This document shows positions 16,266 to 26,481 of a stretch of DNA of 64,000 bases, in pieces. Source of the stretch: Lachnospiraceae bacterium (GTDB lineage: Bacteria; Bacillota; Clostridia; Lachnospirales; Lachnospiraceae). The stretch spans positions 1-64,000 of the forward strand of contig JAFWTY010000016.1 of NCBI GenBank assembly GCA_017518735.1, read 5' to 3'. The notes beneath the pieces are model-generated. The model saw only the letters and a list, made by a program, of their open reading frames with translations, made no database searches and was not told the DNA's origin. How positions within the stretch are numbered: the stretch's first letter is position 1; every line of letters begins with the position of its first letter. Both the position numbers and the translations under genes were made by a program.

Positions 16266-17900
16266 GTGGATCAGTGGTTAGGAAATCAATGGAAGAATAG
16301 AAAGCCGCAGCACATTGCGGCTTTTTTGGGTGCAATGATTGCCGGACTGATTGCACACATGCCGGTGATGATTCATAATTATCCGACTCTGGATACTTTC
16401 TGGAACATTTATTCCGATCAGAACATGATTACGTCCGGGCGGCAGTTTCTGACGTTCGCCTGTGCTCCGACATCGTATTATAACCTGACGTGGGTTAACG
16501 GAATCGTGGCGCTGTTCTGGCTTGCGGTTTCCGCTGTAATTCTTACCGAACTTTTTCATATTGAGAAAAAACTTCCGGCGGCCATTCTGGGCGGAATCCT
16601 TTCGACATTCCCGGCCGTAACCGGAACGTTTGTCTTTATCTATACGATTGACGGTTACATGATGGCTTTTGCGGTTGCTTGCGGGGGTGTGCTGCTTGCA
16701 AGGAAAACGAAGTGGGGCTTTCTGCCTGCGATTCTCGGAATCGGCTTTTCTTTAGGTGTTTATCAGTCTTATTTCTCGGTTGCCATTCTGCTTTGCATTT
16801 TCGTGCTGCTGCAGGACATCCTGCGGGGCGGCATTGAGGAAGCTGCGGAGGGCGCAGAGAGCAGAAAGAAGGAAGATGGCAAAGAGGAACAGGGAAAGAA
16901 AGATGCAACGAGCAAGGGTGGCATTAAGAAAGTGCTTCTCACAGGATTGCGTTTCCTTCTTATGGGGATCGGAGGATACGCATTCTATCTGATTTCCCTT
17001 AAGATAATGCTTGCCGTACAGGGAGCGGAACTCAGCGGATATCAAGGCAGCGACAAGGTAACAGGCCTTAACCTGTCCGAGCTTCCGGCGGGGCTGATTG
17101 CAGCGTTGAAAGATTTCGCATCGTTTACCAAGGGCGGCGGAATCTTTACCGTAAATATGTTTATGCTGGTGGCATACGCATTCTTTATGGTTCTTTCCGT
17201 GATTCTGTTTGTGACATTGTTCATCAGACGCAAATGTTTCAGGAGCATCGGAGCCGTCTTTCTTACCATTTTGTTGATTTTTGCGATTCCGTTTGCGGCA
17301 TCGCTTATCAAGGTAATGTCGCCCGATTCCTATTTTCATATCCTGATGCGCATGCCCTGGGCTGTGTTTTTTGTGTTTGGGATCGCCCTTCTTTCCGAAT
17401 TTTCAACAGAACGGGAGAAGAGGAAATCCGGTTTCGGCGCCTTTATCGGAGCGCTTGGCACTATTGCGGTTGCGAGCATGATTTTTCATTTCATTCTTTC
17501 TGCAAACATCGTATATTTCAACTTAAACGAACGTTATGAGAAAACTTATGCGATGGCACTTCGCATTGCCGACCGCTTAGAGCAGACCGAAGGATACAAA
17601 GTCGGAGATCCCGTGGCAATCCTAGGCGGCTATCCGAATCAGGAGAATTATCCTTCGACGGACATTACGGGCCGCATTACGAAGGCGTATCACTTATCGC
17701 AGGGAGATTACTGTGTTAACTCCAGCGAGAAATTTGAGGAGTTCATGAAGCATTACTTAAATGTCACAATCAAGTCCGCTCCCTTCGAGGAGCAGCTTCG
17801 GATCGGCGGAACGGAAGAGTTCCTTGAGATGCCCTGCTTCCCCGATGTAGAGAGCATACAACTGATCGACGGAATTTGGGTAATTAAGCTGAACGGGTAA
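16266..17900 (+). CDS. Glucosyltransferase-domain membrane protein (Gtr/PF14264-like)
   Basis: 544 residues and ~11 membrane segments. The N-terminal stretch (HMPVMIHNYPTLDTFWNIY, SGRQFLTFACAPTSYYNLTWVNG and YTIDGYMMAF) is typical of the Gtr-like glucosyltransferase family that adds side-chain glucose to surface polysaccharides from undecaprenyl-phosphate-glucose. A charged cytosolic loop near 195-225 is rich in Lys and Glu. The start is a GTG with GGAG 8-11 bases upstream. It is followed after 34 bases by another large membrane protein, probably in one operon. Confidence 0.75.
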   Translation: MDQWLGNQWKNRKPQHIAAFLGAMIAGLIAHMPVMIHNYPTLDTFWNIYSDQNMITSGRQFLTFACAPTSYYNLTWVNGIVALFWLAVSAVILTELFHIEKKLPAAILGGILSTFPAVTGTFVFIYTIDGYMMAFAVACGGVLLARKTKWGFLPAILGIGFSLGVYQSYFSVAILLCIFVLLQDILRGGIEEAAEGAESRKKEDGKEEQGKKDATSKGGIKKVLLTGLRFLLMGIGGYAFYLISLKIMLAVQGAELSGYQGSDKVTGLNLSELPAGLIAALKDFASFTKGGGIFTVNMFMLVAYAFFMVLSVILFVTLFIRRKCFRSIGAVFLTILLIFAIPFAASLIKVMSPDSYFHILMRMPWAVFFVFGIALLSEFSTEREKRKSGFGAFIGALGTIAVASMIFHFILSANIVYFNLNERYEKTYAMALRIADRLEQTEGYKVGDPVAILGGYPNQENYPSTDITGRITKAYHLSQGDYCVNSSEKFEEFMKHYLNVTIKSAPFEEQLRIGGTEEFLEMPCFPDVESIQLIDGIWVIKLNG

Positions 17901-17934
17901 ATACAGAAGCAAATAATTAAAGGAGCATCGAACG

Positions 17935-19950
17935 ATGAGCGAAACGGAAACAGCGAATATCAAGATCGGAAAGAAGTCGAGCGCAGAAGTCATCTTGTGC
18001 GTAATCCTCGGCCTGGTAATTCTTTTTGAATTTGTATCCTATCTATATCTTAATTTCTTTCCGCAGACTGTTTTTGTTGATGAGGATTTTGCAAAGCTTG
18101 CGCGCCATACCATGGAAATGGGCAAAAACCGTACCATTTTCCTGCAGCACTGGGACTATTTAACAACCGGTGAATTCGACTGCGCCGCAATCCTGGCCCT
18201 TCCTTTCTACATGCTCACGGGCAACATCTATCTTGCATTCGCGATCGCGAACACCATAAACATCGTCCTCTGGGGACTTCTCATCTGGAATCTTTTAAAG
18301 ACAATCCGCGTCAGAACACTGTTCCGTCTGCTTGCCATTGCCTTAATCCTGACACTTTTTGATCTCGGCATGCTTTCTTATACGAACCTGATGTTCTTTT
18401 TCGGCGGACAGTATGTCTACAAGACAATGATTCCGATCCTGTTTGCGTTCCTTCTTCTGATTCCGAAGGAGAAACGCTGGAAAATCGGTATGATTCTTTT
18501 CTATGCGCTTCTGCTGGTTCTTTCTCTGTTAACCGGAATGTCCAGCGGTCTTTATGTTTTTGCCTGCGGCGTCGCTCCGGTAATTCTTTGCGCAATCGTA
18601 TATTCCTTCTACGATAAGGACAAAAAAGAAACCCTCTACCGCGCACTCATTTCCGCTACGGTCTGCATCGCGGGACTCCTTGGTATCGTAATCTGCCGCA
18701 TGAATCATGTAAATCCGAACACGGAGAACATGTTCATCCGCTTTACTTATAACTATATCGATTCCCTTCGCGTCGTATTCAATCAGCAAATTGAAATCTA
18801 TGATCCGTTCTTTATGCCCGATATCCCTGCGACTTCTTTCAAGGGAATTGTAGCCTGCGCTCGCTGGGCCATGGTCGGACTGATTTTCAGCGGATGGCTG
18901 CTTGCTCCGAAGTTTTTGGCACTTCAGGCTCACAGAAAAGATTTAAAAGAACAGCCGGACAACCGCTTCTTTGCGGAAGCTATGTTGATTTCCATTATGA
19001 TCTGGAACTTCCTGGTTCTGTTCGTGACGACTTCTTCGCCCAGATATCATCTGATTGGATGCATTCCGCTGATGCTTTGTGCAATTCTTTTGCTTGAGAG
19101 AGTGCTTGGCAGGATGAAACCTTTTGTGACGGTGATTGCGATTGTTTTCATCGCACTCGCAATTCAGGGAATCAATACGCAGACGGTTCTTCAGGAATCG
19201 AAGGCTTTCTTCAACCATAACGATTATTACTTACTGGATCTAAGAGAGTGCGATTCGCTCATTCATTTCTTTGATGAGAGAGAAATCGATACCGTCTTTT
19301 TCTTTGATGCGTCGGAAATGACGCGCTCCAAGGAGACGGAGGCGCTTCGTTTCCTCGATGAGGACCGCGTTTACGAAACACTCTATCCGGACGGAACGGT
19401 CATTAACTTCGACTATTATTACACCGAGCGCGATTGTACCGCATTTACAAGCAAAAACGCCATCCTCGTGATACCGGAAGAGTATGACAGACTTCCGGAC
19501 TTCGTCAAGGCAAATTACAGCGAGGCAGCAGCATTTGGTTCCTATATGATTCTCTGTTCCGATGAAAACCCCATCGACGGAATCTCCCTGGTTGAAAAAG
19601 GACTTCACACCATCGATCTTCCGACGACGCCGGGATATGTATGGGACGGGGTTATTGATAGGAAGGGATTTTTGCATGCGAATGTTGTGGGAAGTGCTTT
19701 GAAGAGCAGCGAGATAGCAGCCGACACGTCATTTGAATACGTACTGCATTACGAATTCGAGGGCGACGGTCAGGCGATGCTTTATATCTACGAGAAAAAT
19801 GCCGAGGACGGAGTCTACAATGTCATCCCTCTCGATTCTTCCGAAACTCAGGTAAGCGTATCCTGTGAGCCCGGAACCTATACCTTCGAAATCGTGAAAT
19901 CGGACGAAAATATGATGGTAATCGGACAGATGGAATTCAACTGCGACTAG
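17935..19950 (+). CDS. Large membrane protein, probably GT-C-like, with a C-terminal extracellular domain
   Basis: 671 residues. About 11 membrane segments run to residue ~410, with an acidic first outside loop (TVFVDEDFAKLARHTMEMG) as in GT-C glycosyltransferases. The last ~250 residues are soluble and beta-rich (FEYVLHYEFEGDGQAMLYIYEKN). An AGGAG site precedes the ATG. It sits with two other sugar-transfer-type membrane genes. No precise family recognised. Confidence 0.55.
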   Translation: MSETETANIKIGKKSSAEVILCVILGLVILFEFVSYLYLNFFPQTVFVDEDFAKLARHTMEMGKNRTIFLQHWDYLTTGEFDCAAILALPFYMLTGNIYLAFAIANTINIVLWGLLIWNLLKTIRVRTLFRLLAIALILTLFDLGMLSYTNLMFFFGGQYVYKTMIPILFAFLLLIPKEKRWKIGMILFYALLLVLSLLTGMSSGLYVFACGVAPVILCAIVYSFYDKDKKETLYRALISATVCIAGLLGIVICRMNHVNPNTENMFIRFTYNYIDSLRVVFNQQIEIYDPFFMPDIPATSFKGIVACARWAMVGLIFSGWLLAPKFLALQAHRKDLKEQPDNRFFAEAMLISIMIWNFLVLFVTTSSPRYHLIGCIPLMLCAILLLERVLGRMKPFVTVIAIVFIALAIQGINTQTVLQESKAFFNHNDYYLLDLRECDSLIHFFDEREIDTVFFFDASEMTRSKETEALRFLDEDRVYETLYPDGTVINFDYYYTERDCTAFTSKNAILVIPEEYDRLPDFVKANYSEAAAFGSYMILCSDENPIDGISLVEKGLHTIDLPTTPGYVWDGVIDRKGFLHANVVGSALKSSEIAADTSFEYVLHYEFEGDGQAMLYIYEKNAEDGVYNVIPLDSSETQVSVSCEPGTYTFEIVKSDENMMVIGQMEFNCD

Positions 19951-20041
19951 GTTTTCGGGATTGCCCGAAACCGTATCGAAATTGTCCGGATTGGTCATTG
20001 ATTTACATAAGTTGGGAGTTTCAAAAAAGCCCTATTTTTCC

Positions 20042-20071
20042 TTGACACTGACGCCTCTAAATCAGTATACT
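20042..20071 (+). promoter_or_regulatory. Promoter of the purF-like / carB operon
   Basis: TTGACA (20042-20047), 18-base spacer, TATACT (20066-20071), 45 bases before the start codon. I see no riboswitch or PurR-box-like repeat in the short leader. Confidence 0.75.
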
Positions 20072-20115
20072 TTATTTTGGTGTATCGGGGACTATAGCAT
20101 TGTAAAGGAGATCAT

Positions 20116-21540
20116 ATGGGCGGATTTTTTGGCGTAGCCTCAAATGATAATTGTATGTTTGATCTGTTTTTCGGTGTTGATTATCATTCCCATCTCGGCA
20201 CCAGACGTGGAGGCCTTTGCTTATACAGCGAGGAAAAAGGCTTCGATCGTGCCATTCATAACATCGAAAACTCCCCTTTCAGAACCAAATTTGAACGTGA
20301 TTTTGAAGTGATGCGCGGCCATTACGGTATCGGTTGTATTTCCGATAACGAGCCCCAGCCTTTGATCGTACGTTCCCATCTCGGCAATTATGCCATTACA
20401 TCCGTTGGTAAAGTAAATAATACGCCCGACCTGATTAAGATGCTTTTTGAGCGTGGCTATTCCCATTTCCTGGAAATGAGCGGCGGCGACATCAATCAGA
20501 CCGAGCTGGTAGCAGCCCTGATCAATCAGAAAGATTCGATTACCGAGGGCCTTCTTTATGTGCAGGAAGTCATCAAGGGTTCCATCTGTGTTCTCATTCT
20601 GACACCGGAAGGAATCTATGCGATGCGTGACCGCTACGGCCGCCTTCCTGTCGTAGTCGGACGCAAAAACGGCGCCCACTGCGCATCTTTTGAAGATTTT
20701 GCATTCATGCATTTAGGATACAAAAACTGTCATGAACTCGGACCCGGAGAGATTGTTTTCTTCAACGAAAATCGTATGGAAATTAAGGCATCTCCCCGCC
20801 AGGAGATGAAGATTTGTACCTTCCTCTGGGTTTACTACGGTTATCCGACCTCGACCTACGAGGGTATCAATGTAGAGGAAATGCGTTACCGTTGCGGCTC
20901 TTCCTTAGCAAAACGTGACCGCGAAAAGGGTATTATGGATGCCACCGAAGTAGCCGGCGTACCTGACTCCGGTACCGCACATGCAGTAGGATATGCGAAC
21001 GAATCCGGCATTCCTTTTGCCAGACCGTTCATTAAATACACGCCGACCTGGCCGCGTTCCTTCATGCCGACGACGCAGAAGAAGCGTGACCTGATCGCGA
21101 AGATGAAGCTGATTCCGGTGGAACCTTTGATCAAAGATAAGAGCCTTCTCTTAATTGATGACTCAATCGTTCGCGGTACCCAGCTCAGAGAAACCACAGA
21201 GTTCTTATTCGACTCCGGTGCAAAGGCTGTACATGTACGTCCCGCGTGCCCGCCCCTGTTATTCGGATGCAAGTACTTAAACTTCTCCAGATCCAATTCC
21301 GAGCAGGAATTAATTGCAAGACGTGTCATTGCGGAGCGCGAAGGAACTACGGAAGTGCCTCTTGATAAGCTTCAGGATTACGCAAATCCCGAGTCCAAGA
21401 ACTATAAGGAGATGGAGCTTGAGATCTGCAAGCAGATGAAGTTTACGACACTGGCGTTCAACAGACTCGATGACATGGTTAACTCGGTCGGTATTGAGCC
21501 GTGTAAACTATGCACTTATTGTTGGAGTGGACAAGAATAA
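20116..21540 (+). CDS. PurF-like amidophosphoribosyltransferase paralogue lacking the N-terminal Cys nucleophile
   Basis: 474 residues with the PurF layout: an N-terminal Ntn-hydrolase-like glutaminase half (SHLGTRRGG, GHYGIGCISDNEPQPL, RDRYGRLPVV) and a C-terminal phosphoribosyltransferase half with an intact PRPP loop, LLLIDDSIVRGTQ. The N terminus reads MGGFFGVAS. The catalytic Cys that should follow the start Met in PurF is Gly, so glutamine hydrolysis by the known mechanism is not possible. Proteins with this MGGFFG start are, to my knowledge, a recurring PurF-like group in anaerobes. The C terminus has a CKLCTYC cluster that may bind metal. It lies 47 bases upstream of carB, suggesting a nucleotide or carbamoyl-phosphate link. 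Start set by AAGGAG. Confidence 0.85.
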   Translation: MGGFFGVASNDNCMFDLFFGVDYHSHLGTRRGGLCLYSEEKGFDRAIHNIENSPFRTKFERDFEVMRGHYGIGCISDNEPQPLIVRSHLGNYAITSVGKVNNTPDLIKMLFERGYSHFLEMSGGDINQTELVAALINQKDSITEGLLYVQEVIKGSICVLILTPEGIYAMRDRYGRLPVVVGRKNGAHCASFEDFAFMHLGYKNCHELGPGEIVFFNENRMEIKASPRQEMKICTFLWVYYGYPTSTYEGINVEEMRYRCGSSLAKRDREKGIMDATEVAGVPDSGTAHAVGYANESGIPFARPFIKYTPTWPRSFMPTTQKKRDLIAKMKLIPVEPLIKDKSLLLIDDSIVRGTQLRETTEFLFDSGAKAVHVRPACPPLLFGCKYLNFSRSNSEQELIARRVIAEREGTTEVPLDKLQDYANPESKNYKEMELEICKQMKFTTLAFNRLDDMVNSVGIEPCKLCTYCWSGQE

Positions 21541-21587
21541 TAATTATAGTTAGTATAGATAAGCCGCAGGTGCGGTGAGGAGGAAGT

Positions 21588-24500
21588 ATGGCTAAAAGAA
21601 CAGATATCCACAAAGTATTAATTATCGGCTCCGGCCCGATTATTATCGGACAGGCTTGCGAGTTCGACTATTCGGGTACGCAGGCATGTAAGGCACTGCA
21701 CAAATTAGGATATGAAATCGTGCTGGTTAACTCAAACCCGGCAACAATCATGACGGACCCGGGTACGGCCGATGTTACGTATATTGAGCCTTTGAATGTA
21801 AAGCGCTTAGAGCAGATCATTGAAAAAGAGCGCCCGGATGCATTGCTTCCGAACCTTGGCGGACAGTCCGGTTTGAACCTCTGCTCCGAGCTTGCGGAAG
21901 CAGGAATTCTTGATAAATACGGCGTAAAAGTTATCGGCGTTCAGGTTGACGCCATCCAGAAGGGCGAAGACAGAATCGAGTTTAAGAAGACGATGAATTC
22001 CCTCGGTATCGAGATGGCAAGATCCGAAGTTGCTTACTCCGTCGAAGACGGTTTGAGAATTGCCGATGAACTCGGCTATCCCGTTGTTTTGAGACCTGCA
22101 TACACCATGGGTGGTGCCGGCGGCGGACTTGTTTACAACCAGGAAGAATTAAAGACCGTCATCGCACGTGGCCTTCAGGCATCCTTAGTTGGACAGGTAC
22201 TTGTTGAAGAGTCCGTACTCGGATGGGAAGAGCTTGAGCTCGAAGTTGTCCGTGATGCGAAGGGCAACATGATTACGGTCTGCTTCATCGAAAACATCGA
22301 CCCGCTCGGCGTTCACACCGGCGATTCCTTCTGTTCCGCACCGATGCTTACCATCTCCGAGGATGTACAGAAAGAATTACAGCGCCAGGCTTACAAGATC
22401 GTAGAAGCCGTACAGGTTATCGGTGGTACGAATGTACAGTTCGCACATGATCCGGTTACCGGCAGAATCATTGTTATCGAGATCAACCCGAGAACATCCC
22501 GTTCTTCCGCACTTGCGTCGAAGGCAACCGGTTTCCCGATTGCACTTGTGTCCGCAATGCTGGCTTCCGGTCTTACCTTAGACGAAATCCCCTGCGGTAA
22601 GTACGGAACTCTTGATAAATACTATCCCGACGGCGATTACATCGTAATCAAGTTTGCTCGCTGGGCATTTGAGAAATTCAAAGGCGCAGAGGACAAGCTT
22701 GGTACCCAGATGCGCGCCGTAGGCGAAGTTATGAGTATCGGTAAAACCTACAAGGAAGCATTCCAGAAGGCAATCCGTTCCCTTGAGAAGGATCGTTACG
22801 GCTTAGGTTTTGCAAAAGATTTTAACAAAAAGAGCAAAGACGAACTTCTTGCAATGCTGAAAGATCCGAGCTCCGAGCGTCAGTTCATCATGTACGAAGC
22901 ACTTCGTAAGGGTGCAACCGTTGAGGAACTTTGGAACCTTACCAAGATTAAACATTACTTCATCGAGCAGATGAAGGAGTTGGTTGAGGAAGAAGAGCAC
23001 CTGATGGCTGCTTACAACGGACAGGTTCCTTCCGACGAAGATCTGACCCAGGCTAAGAAGGACGGCTTCTCCGATAAGTATTTAAGCCAGATCTTAGGCG
23101 TATCCGAAGATGATATCCGCAATTCCCGCAAGGCCATCGGTGTAACCGAAGCATGGGAAGGCGTACATGTTTCCGGAACTCAGGACAGCGCATATTATTA
23201 CAGTACCTACAATGCTCCCGACAAGTCTACGACTGATGAGTCCAAGCCGAAGGTAATGATTCTGGGCGGCGGACCGAACAGAATCGGACAGGGTATCGAG
23301 TTTGACTACTGCTGTGTACATGCAGCTTTTGCACTGCGTGACTTAGGTTTCCAGACCATCATCGTAAACTGCAATCCAGAGACGGTTTCTACGGACTATG
23401 ATACTTCCGATAAGCTTTATTTTGAGCCCCTTACTCTGGAAGATGTTCTTTCCATCTACGAGAAGGAAAAACCGGTCGGCGTTATCGCTCAGTTCGGTGG
23501 TCAGACACCGCTTAACCTGGCTGACAGTCTGGAAAAGAACGGTGTGAAGATTTTGGGAACCGCTCCTGCTGTTATCGACATGGCAGAAGACAGAGACCTC
23601 TTCCGTGCTATGATGAAGAAGTTGGAGATTCCGATGCCGGAAGCAGGAATGGCTGTTACGATTGACGATGCAATCGAAATTGCAGAGAGAATCGGCTATC
23701 CTGTAATGGTTCGTCCTTCCTTTGTACTTGGCGGACGCGGAATGGAAGTTGTCGGCGACAGAGATTCCCTGAAAGAATACATGGCAGCAGCCGTTGGTGT
23801 AACGCCTGACCGCCCGATCCTCATTGATAGATTTTTGAAGCATGCAATGGAATGTGAGGCAGATGCAATCTGCGACGGAAACCATGCTTTTGTTCCGGCT
23901 GTTATGGAGCATATCGAGCTTGCCGGTATTCACTCCGGTGACTCCGCATGTATCCTTCCTTCCATGCACATTTCCGAGAAGAACTTAGCACTCATCAAGG
24001 AATACACCAAGAAAATTGCCGTGGAAATGAACGTTCACGGACTTATGAATATGCAGTATGCAATCGAGGATGACAAGGTTTATGTAATCGAGGCCAATCC
24101 CCGTGCATCCAGAACCGTGCCTTTGGTAAGTAAGGTTTGCGGCATCAACATGGTGCGCATTGCAACCGAGATCATTACCATGCCTCTTACCGGAAGAACC
24201 AGCCCGGTTGAAGGACTTAAGGAAAGCAAGTATCCGTATGTCGGCGTAAAGGAAGCGGTCTTCCCGTTCAACATGTTCCCGGAAGTTGACCCGCTCCTCG
24301 GACCGGAAATGAGATCCACCGGTGAGGTACTCGGACTTGCTCCGAACTTCGGTGAAGCATATTACAAGGCACAGGAAGCTACCCAGAATCCGTTGCCGCT
24401 TTCCGGAACCGTACTGATTTCGGTAAACCGCATGGATAAGCCTTATGTAGTGGATGTTGCGAAGAAGTATATTCAGGCAGGATTTAAGATTGTTGCAACC

Positions 24501-24812
24501 GGAACAACTTACGCACTGCTTCGTGAGAACGGAATCGAATGCGAGAAGATCCTGAAGATGCAGGAAGGCAGACCGAACATCGTGGATGCCATCGTAAACA
24601 AGAAGATTCAGCTCATCGTAAATACTCCTTCCAGAAAGGAAAGCATCTTCGATGACTCCTACATCCGCAAAAATGCAATCAAGCACAAAGTGCCTTACAT
24701 CACGACAATTGCGGCAGCAAGCGCAAGTGCAGACGGAATTCTGGCCGCACAGAGCGAGCAGAAGATTGATGTCAACAGTTTGCAGAATCTGCATAAGGGA
24801 ATCACTCAGTAA
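21588..24812 (+). CDS. carB: Carbamoyl-phosphate synthase, large subunit
   Basis: 1074 residues, the full family length. Two homologous ATP-grasp halves are present: the first starts KVLIIGSGPIIIGQACEFDYSG and the second MILGGGPNRIGQGIEFDYCC. Metal/ATP segments EINPRTSRSSALASKATG and EANPRASRTVPLVSKVCG close each half, and a C-terminal MGS-like allosteric domain (VATGTTYALLRENGIE) follows. It makes carbamoyl phosphate for pyrimidines and arginine. The small subunit gene carA is not adjacent, so the glutaminase must come from elsewhere. GAGGAGG precedes the ATG. Confidence 0.97.
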   Translation: MAKRTDIHKVLIIGSGPIIIGQACEFDYSGTQACKALHKLGYEIVLVNSNPATIMTDPGTADVTYIEPLNVKRLEQIIEKERPDALLPNLGGQSGLNLCSELAEAGILDKYGVKVIGVQVDAIQKGEDRIEFKKTMNSLGIEMARSEVAYSVEDGLRIADELGYPVVLRPAYTMGGAGGGLVYNQEELKTVIARGLQASLVGQVLVEESVLGWEELELEVVRDAKGNMITVCFIENIDPLGVHTGDSFCSAPMLTISEDVQKELQRQAYKIVEAVQVIGGTNVQFAHDPVTGRIIVIEINPRTSRSSALASKATGFPIALVSAMLASGLTLDEIPCGKYGTLDKYYPDGDYIVIKFARWAFEKFKGAEDKLGTQMRAVGEVMSIGKTYKEAFQKAIRSLEKDRYGLGFAKDFNKKSKDELLAMLKDPSSERQFIMYEALRKGATVEELWNLTKIKHYFIEQMKELVEEEEHLMAAYNGQVPSDEDLTQAKKDGFSDKYLSQILGVSEDDIRNSRKAIGVTEAWEGVHVSGTQDSAYYYSTYNAPDKSTTDESKPKVMILGGGPNRIGQGIEFDYCCVHAAFALRDLGFQTIIVNCNPETVSTDYDTSDKLYFEPLTLEDVLSIYEKEKPVGVIAQFGGQTPLNLADSLEKNGVKILGTAPAVIDMAEDRDLFRAMMKKLEIPMPEAGMAVTIDDAIEIAERIGYPVMVRPSFVLGGRGMEVVGDRDSLKEYMAAAVGVTPDRPILIDRFLKHAMECEADAICDGNHAFVPAVMEHIELAGIHSGDSACILPSMHISEKNLALIKEYTKKIAVEMNVHGLMNMQYAIEDDKVYVIEANPRASRTVPLVSKVCGINMVRIATEIITMPLTGRTSPVEGLKESKYPYVGVKEAVFPFNMFPEVDPLLGPEMRSTGEVLGLAPNFGEAYYKAQEATQNPLPLSGTVLISVNRMDKPYVVDVAKKYIQAGFKIVATGTTYALLRENGIECEKILKMQEGRPNIVDAIVNKKIQLIVNTPSRKESIFDDSYIRKNAIKHKVPYITTIAAASASADGILAAQSEQKIDVNSLQNLHKGITQ

Positions 24813-24900
24813 ATAGCAATTGCAATGGCAGGTCACATTTTGTGAATAGTGACGAAAATTCGGCATTTTCCTACTTATATTTATGCAAAATAGGAACGAG

Positions 24901-24942
24901 AGTCCGGAAAACCTGTAAAATAGCGGGTTTTCCGGATTTTTT
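24901..24942 (+). terminator. Terminator after carB
   Basis: Stem TCCGGAAAACC with GGTTTTCCGGA, 12-base loop, then seven T. Confidence 0.92.
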
Positions 24943-24968
24943 GTGCTTGATTTGTCACGGAAGATTTA

Positions 24969-24997
24969 TTGACGGAAAAGGGCTTATATAGTACAAT
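24969..24997 (+). promoter_or_regulatory. Promoter at the head of the capsule locus
   Basis: TTGACG (24969-24974), 17 bases, TACAAT (24992-24997). Transcription would start near 25004, leaving room only for a very short leader before the first gene. Confidence 0.7.
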
Positions 24998-25023
24998 ATT
25001 CTAGATATTCTATGGGGAAAATG

Positions 25024-26481
25024 ATGTTTACAGAAAGTAATCGTATGAAGCCGAACAAGTTTTTTACATTTTTCGTGGCGGGCATAGCGACCATTATCTT
25101 CGGTATGCTTGTTGCTTTATTGCCCGGAATCAAGGCTTTTGCAGCCGGTGCGGTTACATTTGGTTCCATAAGTTATGCACCGCTTCCGGATACGGATTTT
25201 CCGGTTGGCGTATATGCACAGAGCAATGACGGATTGCAGGTCGGTACTTTCTCCATTACGCTCAGCTATGATCCGAACGTTCTGACTTACGTAAGTGGCG
25301 GAACATCGGGCGGAAACGGAACGGTTACGATTACCGGTTTCTCTCCGGACGGAAACAGAAAGCAGAATATGCTGACGTTCCATGCGGCGAAATCCGGAAC
25401 CACCAATCTTGTGGTTACGGCTGCCATCATCAATGATGTGACGGGAACGCCAATGACGCTGGATCCCTTCCCTTCGGTACCGATTACGATTCAGGCAGGA
25501 AAAACAGTACCGCCGAAGTCTTTGAAGATTAACGGAAAAGAAGTTCCGGGACTTGCGGACGGAAGAACAGAGTACACATTCTCCATTCCGTATGCAGATG
25601 AAGTTAAGATTGAAGCGCCGGACGGATATACGATTAAAACCGACACGAAGGAACTTGAGGTCGGAAGAAACGATATTAAGTTAGAGGTTTCCAATAACGG
25701 CGGCGATCCAATCATTTACACACTCCATGTAAACATGGAGCCGGACCGAAGCGAAACGACGAGCGAAGATAAGAGCGAAGATAAGAGCGAAGACGGATCG
25801 GAAGCTGCCTCCGAGAAGGCAGAGGCAGCTAAGGAAACGGAAAAGAAATCCGAGAAGACTTCCGAAAAGAAGTCCGAGGTGGTACTTCCTCCTATGCCGG
25901 AATCCATGGAGAAGCCGGTTGAGGAAGAAAAGAATGAAATGAATTACATCCTCGTACTTGCAGGTTTCTTAGGATTGATTCTGCTTGTGGTACTGTTCAA
26001 ACTCATCCACGATGCAATCATGGACAGAAAGGGTGAGACTACGGATGTAAAGAAGGTTCTTTTCAAGAGAGACCTTGCAAAACAGGAGAAAATCGAAGAA
26101 ACGGCGGACCCTTTCACCTACGCTACGATTGATGATAAAGAGAACGAGGGAACGAACAGCAACCTCGATTTCCACTTAAAGACACCGGAAGAAATCAAGA
26201 AGAATGAGGCCACTACGGCAGGCAATGCCGAAGTGCAAGCGGAAGTGGATGCGAACATTCCGAAGCTTGATTTTTCCAAGAGAAGAAGCGCGGCTTCCAT
26301 TGCCAGAGAAGAATTGAAGATGGCAGAGGAAGAAAAGAAGACGGCACCCGCGGATACCGGGAATACTCCGAAGAAGTCCGAGATTGAGGAATACTGGGAT
26401 GCCATGAAGGATACGGGATCCGGAAACGAAGAGGACTTCGTGGATCTGGATGACGTGGCAGAAAGAAAGCCGAAGAAGTAA
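25024..26481 (+). CDS. Cohesin-like membrane-anchored protein with a long cytoplasmic tail
   Basis: 485 residues from the ATG at 25024; ATGs at 25012 and 25021 are alternatives, and GGGG six bases before 25024 decided the choice. A signal or anchor segment (~10-35) comes first. A cohesin-type beta domain follows (~45-155, with VGTFSITLSYDPNVLTYVSG), then a cadherin-like beta-sandwich (~160-240, SLKINGKEVPGL to YTLHVN). A SEDKSEDK/EKKSEK-rich spacer leads to a membrane helix at ~305-327. The last ~155 residues are charged and must face the cytoplasm if the cohesin part is outside. It overlaps the CpsB-type gene by 1 bp and leads the capsule operon. Role unknown; a surface adaptor or envelope sensor is possible. 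Confidence 0.7.
   Translation: MFTESNRMKPNKFFTFFVAGIATIIFGMLVALLPGIKAFAAGAVTFGSISYAPLPDTDFPVGVYAQSNDGLQVGTFSITLSYDPNVLTYVSGGTSGGNGTVTITGFSPDGNRKQNMLTFHAAKSGTTNLVVTAAIINDVTGTPMTLDPFPSVPITIQAGKTVPPKSLKINGKEVPGLADGRTEYTFSIPYADEVKIEAPDGYTIKTDTKELEVGRNDIKLEVSNNGGDPIIYTLHVNMEPDRSETTSEDKSEDKSEDGSEAASEKAEAAKETEKKSEKTSEKKSEVVLPPMPESMEKPVEEEKNEMNYILVLAGFLGLILLVVLFKLIHDAIMDRKGETTDVKKVLFKRDLAKQEKIEETADPFTYATIDDKENEGTNSNLDFHLKTPEEIKKNEATTAGNAEVQAEVDANIPKLDFSKRRSAASIAREELKMAEEEKKTAPADTGNTPKKSEIEEYWDAMKDTGSGNEEDFVDLDDVAERKPKK

Noticed and set aside
23985..24866. 293-residue frame on the minus strand
   Set aside because: Antisense shadow of carB; no ribosome site and no recognisable domain.
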